A stretch of DNA of 64,000 nt. Origin: Nocardioides speluncae (GTDB lineage Bacteria > Actinomycetota > Actinomycetes > Propionibacteriales > Nocardioidaceae). Below are positions 34,054-42,193 of this stretch, one piece after another (the first letter of the stretch is position 1; every line of letters starts with the position of its first letter). The stretch is taken from contig NZ_QEOO01000038.1 in NCBI RefSeq assembly GCF_003121585.1, forward strand, positions 1-64,000, read 5' to 3'. The notes under the pieces are model-generated. The model saw only the letters and a list, made by a program, of their open reading frames with translations. It did no database searches and had not been told where the DNA came from. Made by a program: the position numbers and the translations under genes.

Positions 34054-34752
34054 ATGAACGACCGCCACGACGTTCTGACCGCAGAACGCCCTCTCATCGA
34101 CCACCGGGTCCGGCTCGCCCGCCAGCGCTCGCTCGCCGTCGTGCTCGCACTGGGCGCGACCGCCGCGGCCGCCAACCTACTGCTGCGTCCCGTGGCCGCC
34201 GAGGACTCCTCGGAGTTCGCCCAGGTCGCCCCGGACCGTGACGCCGTCTGGCTGTTCGGCCTCGTGGGCGCGATCAGTACGCCGGTCGCCTACCTGGCGG
34301 TGGGCCTGGCCTCCTGCCTGCTGGTCAGCGCTCGTGGCGGCATGCTCGCCACAGTCGGGGGGATGCTCACCGGTCTCGGCGCGTTCGGCTACGCCTGCGG
34401 GTTCTTCGCCTTCCACACTCTGTCCTGGTACGGGACGGCGGATGTCCTGTCCCCGCAGGGCGAGGAGTTCCTGACCTACGTCGGCGACAACGCCGGCCAT
34501 GTATTCGGTCCGCAGATGCTCGGCTTCCTGCTGTGCGCGCTGGGCTACCTCACGATCGCGGGCGCGTTCTGGCGCTCTCGCGCCGTACCCCGATGGTTGC
34601 CGATCTCCATCGCGGTGACCTTCGTGCTCACTATGCTGGCGGGAACCGGCATCGCCTTCGACGTGGTCCACGCGGTCTACATGGCGACGTTCGTGGCGGT
34701 CGCCTGGTTCGCGTGGCACGCGCCGCAGGAGCGGGTGCCGGCCACCGGATGA
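34054..34752 (+). CDS. Putative multi-spanning membrane protein
   Basis: 232 residues with about five hydrophobic segments (SLAVVLALGATAAAANLLLR, then FGLVGAISTPVAYLAVGLA, GMLTGLGAFGYACGFFAF, QMLGFLLCALGYLTIAGAFW and VTFVLTMLAGTGIAF). AGGAGG sits before the ATG at 34054. The two-component sensor follows directly, so it may be a signal partner or target. Family not recognised. Confidence 0.7.
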   Translation: MNDRHDVLTAERPLIDHRVRLARQRSLAVVLALGATAAAANLLLRPVAAEDSSEFAQVAPDRDAVWLFGLVGAISTPVAYLAVGLASCLLVSARGGMLATVGGMLTGLGAFGYACGFFAFHTLSWYGTADVLSPQGEEFLTYVGDNAGHVFGPQMLGFLLCALGYLTIAGAFWRSRAVPRWLPISIAVTFVLTMLAGTGIAFDVVHAVYMATFVAVAWFAWHAPQERVPATG

Positions 34753-34763
34753 CGGGAGTGCCG

Positions 34764-34947
34764 ATGCGGAGGCTGCTCGCGTACGGCGATCGGCCTCCTG
34801 CTCTGCGCCTGGTCGGTCGCCGCCATCGACTGGATCGTCCACGCCGACCAGGTCCGGGAGGTCGAGTGGCTGCCGTGGACCTCCGACGAGGGGCGCGCGG
34901 TCCTCGCCGACTGGGGAGTCTCGCCGACCCGCTGGGCGGCGTTCCTC
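34764..34947 (+). other. Upstream coding continuation of the sensor kinase in a shifted frame
   Basis: From 34765 the sensor frame reads in-frame without a stop but also without a usable start codon; it encodes AIGLLLCAWSVAAIDWIV, then LADWGVSPTRWAAFLVIVS, a plausible membrane segment. An ATG at 34764 with GGGAG upstream lies in another frame and would read MRRLLAYG before the two would join with a one-base shift near 34785. Suggests a frameshift or sequencing error at the gene start. Confidence 0.55.
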
Positions 34948-36567
34948 GTGATCGTCTCCGGTGCCGTCGTCGTCGCGACCGTCGTCGCCGCCCGGCTGCT
35001 GCTCCGAGGCTCCCCGTCCACGTTCCGCGCCTACGTCGCAGTGGTCCTCGTGCTCTTCGCCACGGCCGGCGGTCACGTGGCGGTCGTCGTCGGGACCTTG
35101 CACGACGGGTTCGGCGAGACCGGCGCCGTTGTCCAGGGCCTGGGCTGGGTCGCCGTGCTCCAGCTGGCCTACGTCTTCCCGGACGGGCGGTTCGTGCCGC
35201 GCTGGAGCGGCTGGCTCACCGTCGCGTGGGCGGTCGTGCTCGGCGCCGGCATCATCGTGGCCGCCGCTGGACTCGCCACCGACGCCTACCAAGGGATCGA
35301 GTCCGTAGCGGTCCTGGTTCTCGTCGGCACCTGCCTCTATGCCCAGGTCCACCGCTATCGCAAGGTCTCCGGGTCTGCCGAACGCCGCCAGGCCCGCGGC
35401 GTCCTGATCGTGATCGGAGTCTGGTTCGCGTTCGGGGCGATCCTCATCGCCACCCCGCTGCAAGACCTGCAGCGCGAGGCGACCACGCAAGGGCTGCTCG
35501 CTCACCTCGCCGTCGAGCTGGCGACGGCGGCGATCTGGGTCTCCTTCCCCCTGGCGATCACGGTCTCGCTGCTGAACCACTCCACCTTCGTCCTGGCTCA
35601 GCTCGGCCGGCGCCTCGCCGGCGCGATTCCCGGCGACGACGTCGCCCCGATGCTGGTGAGGTCCATCGGCGAGGCGCTGGGTGACGGCCGCGTGGCGCTG
35701 ACCATGACGGGGTCGCCGGGAGTCGTGGCGGAGTACGGCCGAGCGCCGGCACGTCGGCGGGACGTGCTGAGGGTTCCGATCGCGTACGACGACGCGCCGC
35801 TGGGCGAGCTGGAAGTGGCAACGTCCCGGCGGATCACGGACCGCGACCGCCAGCAGATCGACGATGTGACCCAACAGGCTGCCGTCGCGCTTCGTGCGGC
35901 CGCCCTGACCAACGAGCTGCGACGGGCCCGGGAGCGGCTGGTCGCGACGCGTGAGGAGGAGCGCCGGCGCCTCCACCGCGACCTGCACGACGGCCTCGGC
36001 CCGACGATGGCGAGCCTGAGCCAGCGCCTGCAGCTGGCCGAGCGGTTCCTGGACGGCGATCCCGAGCAGGCACGCCGCCTGCTGGACGGCTGCTCGGAGC
36101 AGACCAAGGCGGCCATCGCGGACCTGCGCCGGGTCGTCTACGCACTCCGTCCGCCCGCGCTGGACGAGCTGGGGCTGGCCGGCGCGATCGAGGAGGCCTG
36201 CCGCCGGTTCGGTACGCCGGACGGTCTGCGGATCGAGGTCGCCGCGGACGGGCTGCCCTCGCTGCCGGCCGGCGTCGAGGTCGCGGCGTACCGGATCGCG
36301 ACCGAGGCCGTGACCAACGTGGCGCGGCACGCTGAGGCGACGACCTGCCGGGTGACCATCTCGCTCGACGGCCGCGACCTCGCGGTGTCCGTTGTCGACG
36401 ACGGCTCCGGTGTGCCCACCGGGACCTCCGGAGGCGGACTGGCGACGATGCGTGAGCGCGCCGAGGAACTCGGCGGCAGCCTGTCCGTGACCGCGAACAG
36501 ACCTCGGGGAACGGCCGTATCGGCCCGCCTGCCGATCGGTTCGATGGATGATGTCGACCATGAGTGA
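34948..36567 (+). CDS. Sensor histidine kinase, NarL-type (HisKA_3)
   Basis: 539 residues from this start; membrane-bound sensor with several hydrophobic spans in the first 210 residues, then a soluble region (TSRRITDRDRQQIDDVTQQA), the dimerisation/phosphoacceptor domain EEERRRLHRDLHDGLGP with the histidine, and an HATPase with the N box (TEAVTNVARHAEAT) and G box (SVVDDGSGVP, GGLATMRERAEELGG). Phosphorylates the response regulator encoded next. The N-terminus probably reaches further upstream (see the preceding item). Overlaps the regulator by up to 20 bases. Confidence 0.88.
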   Translation: MIVSGAVVVATVVAARLLLRGSPSTFRAYVAVVLVLFATAGGHVAVVVGTLHDGFGETGAVVQGLGWVAVLQLAYVFPDGRFVPRWSGWLTVAWAVVLGAGIIVAAAGLATDAYQGIESVAVLVLVGTCLYAQVHRYRKVSGSAERRQARGVLIVIGVWFAFGAILIATPLQDLQREATTQGLLAHLAVELATAAIWVSFPLAITVSLLNHSTFVLAQLGRRLAGAIPGDDVAPMLVRSIGEALGDGRVALTMTGSPGVVAEYGRAPARRRDVLRVPIAYDDAPLGELEVATSRRITDRDRQQIDDVTQQAAVALRAAALTNELRRARERLVATREEERRRLHRDLHDGLGPTMASLSQRLQLAERFLDGDPEQARRLLDGCSEQTKAAIADLRRVVYALRPPALDELGLAGAIEEACRRFGTPDGLRIEVAADGLPSLPAGVEVAAYRIATEAVTNVARHAEATTCRVTISLDGRDLAVSVVDDGSGVPTGTSGGGLATMRERAEELGGSLSVTANRPRGTAVSARLPIGSMDDVDHE

Positions 36568-37207
36568 GCGCCCGGTGCGCGTGGTCATCGTCGACGACCA
36601 CCCCTTCTACCGAGAAGGGGTCAAGGCGATGCTGACCGCACGCGCCTCCGACATCACCGTCGTCGGCGAGGCACAGAACGGCGAGGAGGCACTCGAGATC
36701 GTCGGCTCACTTGCTCCCGACGTCGTCCTCATGGACCTCGCGATGCCGGGCATGGGTGGCCTCGAGGCCACCAGGCGCGTGGTGAAGGACCATGCCGGCG
36801 TCGCGGTCGTCGTACTCACGATGTTCGACGACGAGTCGGTGCTATCGGCCGTCCGCGCCGGCGCCAAGGGCTATCTGCTCAAGGACGCCGACGTCGACGA
36901 GGTGGTCCGTGCGGTGCACGCCGCGCACCACGGTGAGACGGTCCTCGGCGCCAGGCCGGCGAGCACACTCGTCGGCTACGTCGCGAGGGCGACCGCACAG
37001 CCCGGGCCGTTCCGCGAGCTGACCCAGCGTGAGCACGAGATCCTGCGGAAGATCGCCGTCGGCGCGGACAACGCGACCATCGCCCGCGACCTGCACCTCA
37101 CCGACAAGACCGTCCGCAACTACGTCTCGACGATCCTGTCGAAGCTCCACGTCGGCAGCCGCGCCGAGGCGGTCGCCAAGGCGCGGGATGCCGGCATGGG
37201 CGGCTGA
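36560..37207 (+). CDS. NarL/FixJ-family response regulator
   Basis: 215 residues. Receiver domain with VVIVDDHPFYREGV (phosphoacceptor Asp in VLMDLAMPGM), conserved switch residues in VVLTMFDDES and KGYLLKD, and a C-terminal LuxR-type HTH (LTQREHEILRKIAVGADNATIA, DLHLTDKTVRNYVSTILSKL). An alternative start 4 codons earlier is possible. Works with the kinase upstream; target unknown. Confidence 0.92.
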   Translation: MSERPVRVVIVDDHPFYREGVKAMLTARASDITVVGEAQNGEEALEIVGSLAPDVVLMDLAMPGMGGLEATRRVVKDHAGVAVVVLTMFDDESVLSAVRAGAKGYLLKDADVDEVVRAVHAAHHGETVLGARPASTLVGYVARATAQPGPFRELTQREHEILRKIAVGADNATIARDLHLTDKTVRNYVSTILSKLHVGSRAEAVAKARDAGMGG

Positions 37208-37210
37208 GGG

Positions 37211-37948
37211 CTACTCCCCCAGCGGGTGGTCAGGCAGGTACTTCTCACAGCGGTCGAGACCCTGGAAGGCGCCGGAGGCGAACGAAGTCTCGCGCTCCAG
37301 CACGGTGCCGTGGGAGCGGTCGGGACCTTCGAGCTCGGAGATCGCCGCCAGCAGCAGTCCGACCTTCAGGTCCTGGAGGAATTTGTCCAGGCCGCCGCCG
37401 CGTTCGTCGCGGTACCACGCACCGGAGATGCAGTCGGCCTGGTTCTCGATGGCGATCTGGGTGTCCTGGTCGTTCACCTCGAGGTCGGTCTGGAACTGCA
37501 GGTGGTGACCCCACTCATGGGCCATGCCGACAGCGGGCGCCTGCTCGCCGAAGGTCTCCCCGAAGTCGGCCATGCTGGCCTCGCCAATGAAGATCGCGTC
37601 GTCGGGCGGGCAGTAGAAGTAGGCCGTGTCGTCGGCGTCGAGCTCCTGACCGCTCTGATCGGTGCACTGGGTCGGCTCGGTCTCGCCCTCGGCGATGAAG
37701 TGCCAGTCCGACGGGGTGCTGAGGTCCTGCTCCTCGGCGTACGCCTCGATCTTCTCGACAGAATCGTCGAAGAGCTCGCGCATCTCCGAGGCTTCCTCGG
37801 TGGGCTCGTCGCTGGTGTCCTCGCTGGGCTCCTCGGTCGACTCCGTGGCGGAGCCGCTCGGCTTGTCCTCTGCGGGGTCGCAGGCAAGGCTGCCGACGGA
37901 CAGGATGGCGATGGCGGCAGCGGTGCTGGCCACACGGATGAAAGACAC
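37211..37948 (-). CDS. Lipoprotein of the neutral zinc-metallopeptidase type (YpfJ-like)
   Basis: 245 residues. A lipoprotein signal (AIAILSVGSLAC) is followed by an acidic Ser/Thr/Glu-rich linker and a metallopeptidase region with AHEWGHH (the zinc-binding HExxH motif) and IENQADCISGAWY, the second part typical of the YpfJ/putative neutral zinc peptidase family. Anchored outside the membrane. Convergent with the response regulator, only 3 bases away. Confidence 0.82.
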   Translation of the reverse strand: MSFIRVASTAAAIAILSVGSLACDPAEDKPSGSATESTEEPSEDTSDEPTEEASEMRELFDDSVEKIEAYAEEQDLSTPSDWHFIAEGETEPTQCTDQSGQELDADDTAYFYCPPDDAIFIGEASMADFGETFGEQAPAVGMAHEWGHHLQFQTDLEVNDQDTQIAIENQADCISGAWYRDERGGGLDKFLQDLKVGLLLAAISELEGPDRSHGTVLERETSFASGAFQGLDRCEKYLPDHPLGE

Positions 37949-38038
37949 GACTCTCCTTGATGGTTCGGCTCAAACGTGCGGGGATGCCGGTGCGTGGCGG
38001 TCCAACCCGCCGTACCAACCTTCCGCAACGATGAGCCG

Positions 38039-38620
38039 ATGAAACCAGATCGCTGCCCCGCCTGGGTCCCCGCCCTGGTACTCATTCTCACGGTCGTACA
38101 GCTCGCCGTGGCTGAGTACGCGCCGGGGATTGAGCGGTTCGAGGGCAAGGCGTTCGGGGCCCGGCTGCTCGCCTATCCCCTGCTGATGCTGCTGGTGCCG
38201 GCACTCTGGTGGTACGCCGCCCGCCGCCGCGAGCCGCGCCCGTCACCGCCGTACGGCGCCTTCGCACTGGTGATGCTGCCGTTCCTGATCGACGTCACCG
38301 GCAACAGCCTCGACCTCTACGACACCGTCGAGTGGTGGGACAACTTCAACCACTTCTTCAACTGGTTCCTGCTGCTCACCGGGCTCGGCCTGATCATCTG
38401 CGGCTCGGTCAGGCCGCGCTGGGCGGTCGTCCTCCTGGTCACCGGCCTCGGCGCCATCCTCGCCGTCGGTTGGGAGATCGGCGAGTGGTACACCTTCATC
38501 CGGCACGGCACCGAGATCGACACCGCCTACGAGGACACGCTCTCCGACGTCAGCCTCGGCACCCTCGGCGCGCTGCTCGCCGGCCTCGTCGTTCTCCGTC
38601 GAAACGGGTCTCCCGATTGA
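38039..38620 (+). CDS. DUF2238/YjdF-like membrane protein
   Basis: 193 residues with five or six spans: WVPALVLILTVVQLAVAEYA, LLAYPLLMLLVPALWWYA, FALVMLPFLIDVTGNSL, FNWFLLLTGLGLIICGSV, VVLLVTGLGAILAVGWEIG and LGTLGALLAGLVVL. The conserved D...E...H pattern (TVEWWDNFNHFFNW) resembles DUF2238 proteins; role unknown. ATG at 38039 after a short intergenic gap. Confidence 0.65.
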   Translation: MKPDRCPAWVPALVLILTVVQLAVAEYAPGIERFEGKAFGARLLAYPLLMLLVPALWWYAARRREPRPSPPYGAFALVMLPFLIDVTGNSLDLYDTVEWWDNFNHFFNWFLLLTGLGLIICGSVRPRWAVVLLVTGLGAILAVGWEIGEWYTFIRHGTEIDTAYEDTLSDVSLGTLGALLAGLVVLRRNGSPD

Positions 38621-38665
38621 CCGGCTCGGGTTAGGATCTGCCGACTTCATCGAGGGGGACCCGCT

Positions 38666-40437
38666 GTGAACCAACCGCTTGCCGCTGCCCTGGGCCTGGT
38701 ACTCGCCGCCACCTTGGCCACCGCTGTACCACCGTCGTACGCCGACGAGCCGCTGCCGATTCCCACGATCACCTCCCCCACACAGGAGGAGCCGGTCGGC
38801 AACGAGGTGACGGTTGCTGCAACCGCCTCTGGCGCTCCCTACGGTCTCTTCGAGCTGCGGCACAGTTACGACCAGGCCATTCGACATGCTCCGGTGACGT
38901 CCGGACCGGACGGCACCTTCACCGACACGCTGCCGACGAAAGGCCTCGGCAGTATCTTCCACGTCACCGCACGGGCCTGCCGAACCTCGAGTGTCGACAG
39001 CTGTCATGACCGTGGCGCGGAGCTGTACCTGAGACGGACACCCCTGCCTGCGGTCACCACCGGTGAAGGCTGGCGCGACGTGGTCGATACGACCACGGTC
39101 GGCACCGTACCCGTCGTGGTTCCGGACACTGCAGGTCTTGACGTGTTCTTGTACACCCCGAAGGGCCGGTTCGCCGCTACTCCGGCGGGCCCACGGCAGA
39201 TCGATGTCGCCGGCATCGAGGACGGATATACGAGCGTCGGCATTGGTCAGTGCAGTGACCTCAACCCCGACGTCTGCACTAAACGGGGCATACGGTTCCT
39301 CGTCCGCCGGGCGCCGCACGCTTCGTTCGTCTGGCACGACAGCGTCATCAGCCAGAACCGGGATGGGATCTGTGATACCGCCCGGTATCAGCTCAGGCTC
39401 GACCCAGACCTTCCGGTGCTCGCCCGCTGGCGAGTGCTGAGCGGTTCGACGACGGTCGTCGGTCCGATCGACTACTCAACGTCAGAGGTCGCTCAGGCGC
39501 GCCAGCTTGGCGGGATCCAGCTCGCTGCCGACCACTGGCAGCCCTTGGCCGTGAGTTGCCTGCCGCCAACTATCAGTTCCAGGTCGAGGTGATCCCTGAC
39601 AACGTGCCCGGGTACACCAACCAGACCCGGGTCAGCTTCCCGCTGCGTGTCGCGAACACGCCAGCAGACTGGCGGCTGTGGGTAGACCGTGCGGTCATCT
39701 ATCCCCGAGACCACACTGGTGCTGGGTCCAAGGTCCGACTGCTGCATGGACTCGACGCCGACGAGGTTCGCTGCGGATGGTTCGCCTGGAGGGTCGTCAA
39801 TGCGGAGGGGCACGAGGTCACCGACGGTTGGTACACCCTGAACCCGATGAGTCATCCGAGCAGCTGGGATGGCATGACTCGCCGCGGAACGGTGCCCGCC
39901 GGCCGGTACCGGTTCGAGGTACGAGCGCTCAACTACCCACAGGGGCGAATCAACCGGTCGCCGTACTTCACAGTCTCCCACCGCTACCGAGTCCTTCAAG
40001 AGGTCAAGACCCCGCGTCAGCGTGCCGTCCAGAGCCTGATCAGGAAGTCGAAGCTGAGGAACGGACGGATCACCCGCGGACCGCTCGGCAGCCTGAACTA
40101 CCTCAGCAACTCCCCGGCGCGCCCAACTCCCGACCTGCGCACGTTGCACAGAATCAAGCTGCCGCCCAACCGGGTAGGGAAGGCGGAGATCTGGTTCTCC
40201 GGCTCCTGGCCGCAGTGGGCACAGCACCCACGGGTCTTCCTGATCGCCCCGAGCGGCCGGCGCGTCCCAGCCAGTGGCTGGGATTACCCGGATCGACAGA
40301 ACATGAGGTTCACGGTGCCGAGGCGCTTCGTGCGAGCAGACGGTTTGGTTCGTTTCGAGCTAGCCGTCAAGCACGCCGGGCGTACCCGGATACGAGACTT
40401 CCGGGTCGGCTACCTGCGCTACCGCTGGGTGTCATAG
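38666..40437 (+). pseudogene. Secreted protein, paralogue of the 30.4-kb gene, interrupted by a frameshift
   Basis: The first part (308 residues, GTG start with a GAGGGGG site) begins with a signal peptide and contains GAPYGLFELRHSYDQAI, SSVDSCHDRGAELYLRR and YTSVGIGQCSDLNP. Near 39545-39560 the reading frame shifts, and the second part (293 residues) continues with NYQFQVEVIPDNVPGYTN, WYTLNPMSHPSSWDGMTRRG and a C-terminal RVGYLRYRWVS. Both parts align with consecutive regions of the paralogue at 30.4 kb, so this was one gene now broken by a one-base change or by a sequencing error. A candidate TAGGAT -10 lies at 38632. Confidence 0.8.
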
Positions 40438-40447
40438 CGTCACCTGA

Positions 40448-41245
40448 ATGCTCCACCTCTCGGTCGCCGTGAGCTCGTTCCGGCGCTACTCGACATACCG
40501 GGCGGCAACGATTGCGGGGGCGTTCACCAACAGCGTGTTCGGCATCATCATGTGCTTCGTCTACCTGGCGGTGTGGGAGCGGCAGCCGGACGCCGGAGGG
40601 TACGACGCGAGCGACGCGGTCACCTACGTGTGGCTCGGGCAGGCGATGCTGGCGGCGCTGGCGACCTTCGGGGGTGGCGCGCCGGACGACCTGGCCGCGC
40701 GGATCAAGTCAGGTGACGTGGCGATCGACTTCTACCGGCCGGTCGACATCCTCGGCTGGTATCTCGCCGCCGACCTGGGCCGGGCGGCGTTCCAGCTGCT
40801 CACCCGGGGGCTGGCGCCGACGCTGGTCGGGATCGCGCTGTTCGACATCCGCCTCCCACCCGGGCCCGTCGCGTGGCTCGGCTTCGCGGCCGCCGTCGTT
40901 CTGGCGGTGGTGGTCAGCTACGCGCTGCGGATGCTGGTCGCACTCTCGACGTTCTGGCTGCTCGACGACACCGGTCCCCGCACCCTGGCGATGGTGGTCG
41001 CGGTATTCCTCGGCGGGATGACGGTGCCGCTGGTGCTGTTCCCCGATGGTTTGCGCGAGGTGGCGATGGCGCTGCCGTGGGTGGCCTACCTGCAGGTGCC
41101 GGCCGACATCTGGCTCGGCCAGCGGGCCGGCACCGAGCTCCTTGCCGGGCTCGCGCTGGCCGCTGCCTGGGCTGCCGTCCTGCTGGCCGTCGCCGCGCTG
41201 GTTCTGCGCGCGGCGGAGCGACGAGTGGTGGTCCAGGGTGGTTGA
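40448..41245 (+). CDS. ABC-2 type transporter permease
   Basis: 265 residues, six spans (IAGAFTNSVFGIIMCFVYLA, LGFAAAVVLAVVVSYALRML, LAMVVAVFLGGMTVPLVLF, ELLAGLALAAAWAAVLLAVA among them). It belongs to the ABC-2/DUF990-type permeases seen in multidrug, viologen or lipid exporters. The second permease overlaps its end by 8 bases. No ATPase is adjacent; the likely one is at 46.6 kb. Confidence 0.85.
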   Translation: MLHLSVAVSSFRRYSTYRAATIAGAFTNSVFGIIMCFVYLAVWERQPDAGGYDASDAVTYVWLGQAMLAALATFGGGAPDDLAARIKSGDVAIDFYRPVDILGWYLAADLGRAAFQLLTRGLAPTLVGIALFDIRLPPGPVAWLGFAAAVVLAVVVSYALRMLVALSTFWLLDDTGPRTLAMVVAVFLGGMTVPLVLFPDGLREVAMALPWVAYLQVPADIWLGQRAGTELLAGLALAAAWAAVLLAVAALVLRAAERRVVVQGG

Positions 41246-42047
41246 CGCGGCAGTCGATGCAGCGGTCGGCTACCTGCGGACCTCGGCGATGTGGATGCGC
41301 GCCTCGCTCGCGTACCGCACGTCGTTCTGGATGCTGACCATCGGCGGCTTCGTGGTCGGCGGCCTGGACATGGTCGGCATCTGGATCCTGTTCCAGACCA
41401 TCGACCGGCTCGGCGGCTTCTCCCTGACCGAGGTCGCCTTCCTGTACGGCGCCGCCGGGTTCGGGCTGGCCGTCGCCGACATGATCGTCGGGCAGGTCGA
41501 ACGGGTCGGCCAGCTGGTCCGGCTCGGCAAGCTGGACGTGATGATGGTCCGCCCGCTGCCGCTGCTGAGCCAGGTCTGCGCCGAGCAGTTCGCCCTCCGT
41601 CGGGTGTCGCGTGTGCTGCTCACCGCCGGCATCCTCACCTGGGGAGCGGCGTACGTCGACTGGACGCCGCTGCGGGCGGCGGTGACCGTGTCGATGCTGA
41701 TGAGCGGGGTGGTGATCTTCGCCGCCGTCTGGATCACCTTCGCCACCATCCAGTTCTGGACCGCCGACTCCGCCGAGATCGCCAACGCCTTCACCTACGG
41801 CGGCTCGACGGTCACCCAGTACCCGCTCGCGATCTACCCGAGCGAGGTGATCAAGGCACTGACCTTCGCGGTCCCGCTAGCGTTCGTGAACTGGTACCCG
41901 GCGCTGTACGTCCTCGACCGGGACGACCCGCTCGGCCTGCCGACCGCCTTCCAGTTCGCCTCGCCCGTCGTCGCCCTCGTCCTCACGGGCATCGCCGCCC
42001 TGGCGTGGCGCACCGGCGTCCGCCACTACACCTCGACCGGGAGCTGA
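41238..42047 (+). CDS. ABC-2 type transporter permease, second subunit
   Basis: 269 residues, GTG start. Hydrophobic spans around SFWMLTIGGFVVGGLDMVGI, TEVAFLYGAAGFGLAVADMI, VLLTAGILTWGAAYVDW, ATIQFWTADSAEIANAFTYG and VVALVLTGIAALAWR. It overlaps the first permease, so both form one half of an ABC-2 exporter. The ATPase is 4.6 kb downstream. Confidence 0.85.
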   Translation: MVDAAVDAAVGYLRTSAMWMRASLAYRTSFWMLTIGGFVVGGLDMVGIWILFQTIDRLGGFSLTEVAFLYGAAGFGLAVADMIVGQVERVGQLVRLGKLDVMMVRPLPLLSQVCAEQFALRRVSRVLLTAGILTWGAAYVDWTPLRAAVTVSMLMSGVVIFAAVWITFATIQFWTADSAEIANAFTYGGSTVTQYPLAIYPSEVIKALTFAVPLAFVNWYPALYVLDRDDPLGLPTAFQFASPVVALVLTGIAALAWRTGVRHYTSTGS

Positions 42048-42193
42048 GCGACCTCGAACAGCCTCAGCAGCCGCGCGGCGACGTGCTCCATCGCCGCGTC
42101 GATGAGCTCCCGCTCGCCGGCGCCGAGACCAGGTGCGCGCCGGTACAGCCGCCGGAGCTCGGCGTCGATGACGGCACGGCTCTGGTCCGACAT
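42026..42193 (-). CDS. Small 55-residue protein resembling the glutamyl-tRNA reductase dimerisation helix
   Basis: ATG overlaps the multicopper oxidase stop as TGATG. The chain (AVIDAELRRLYRRAPGLGAG, then ERELIDAAMEHVAARLLRLF) looks like the dimerisation helices of glutamyl-tRNA reductase, but only that part. It is translated with the oxidase and overlaps the permease 3' end by 22 bases on the other strand. It may be a fragment with a regulatory role or a spurious coupling; the resemblance is by eye only. Confidence 0.45.
   Translation of the reverse strand: MSDQSRAVIDAELRRLYRRAPGLGAGERELIDAAMEHVAARLLRLFEVAQLPVEV

Noticed and set aside
34177..36588. An 803-codon open frame on the minus strand opposite the membrane protein and sensor kinase
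   Set aside because: The + strand encodes a complete histidine kinase; the minus product is a low-complexity Arg/Asp/Gly chain.
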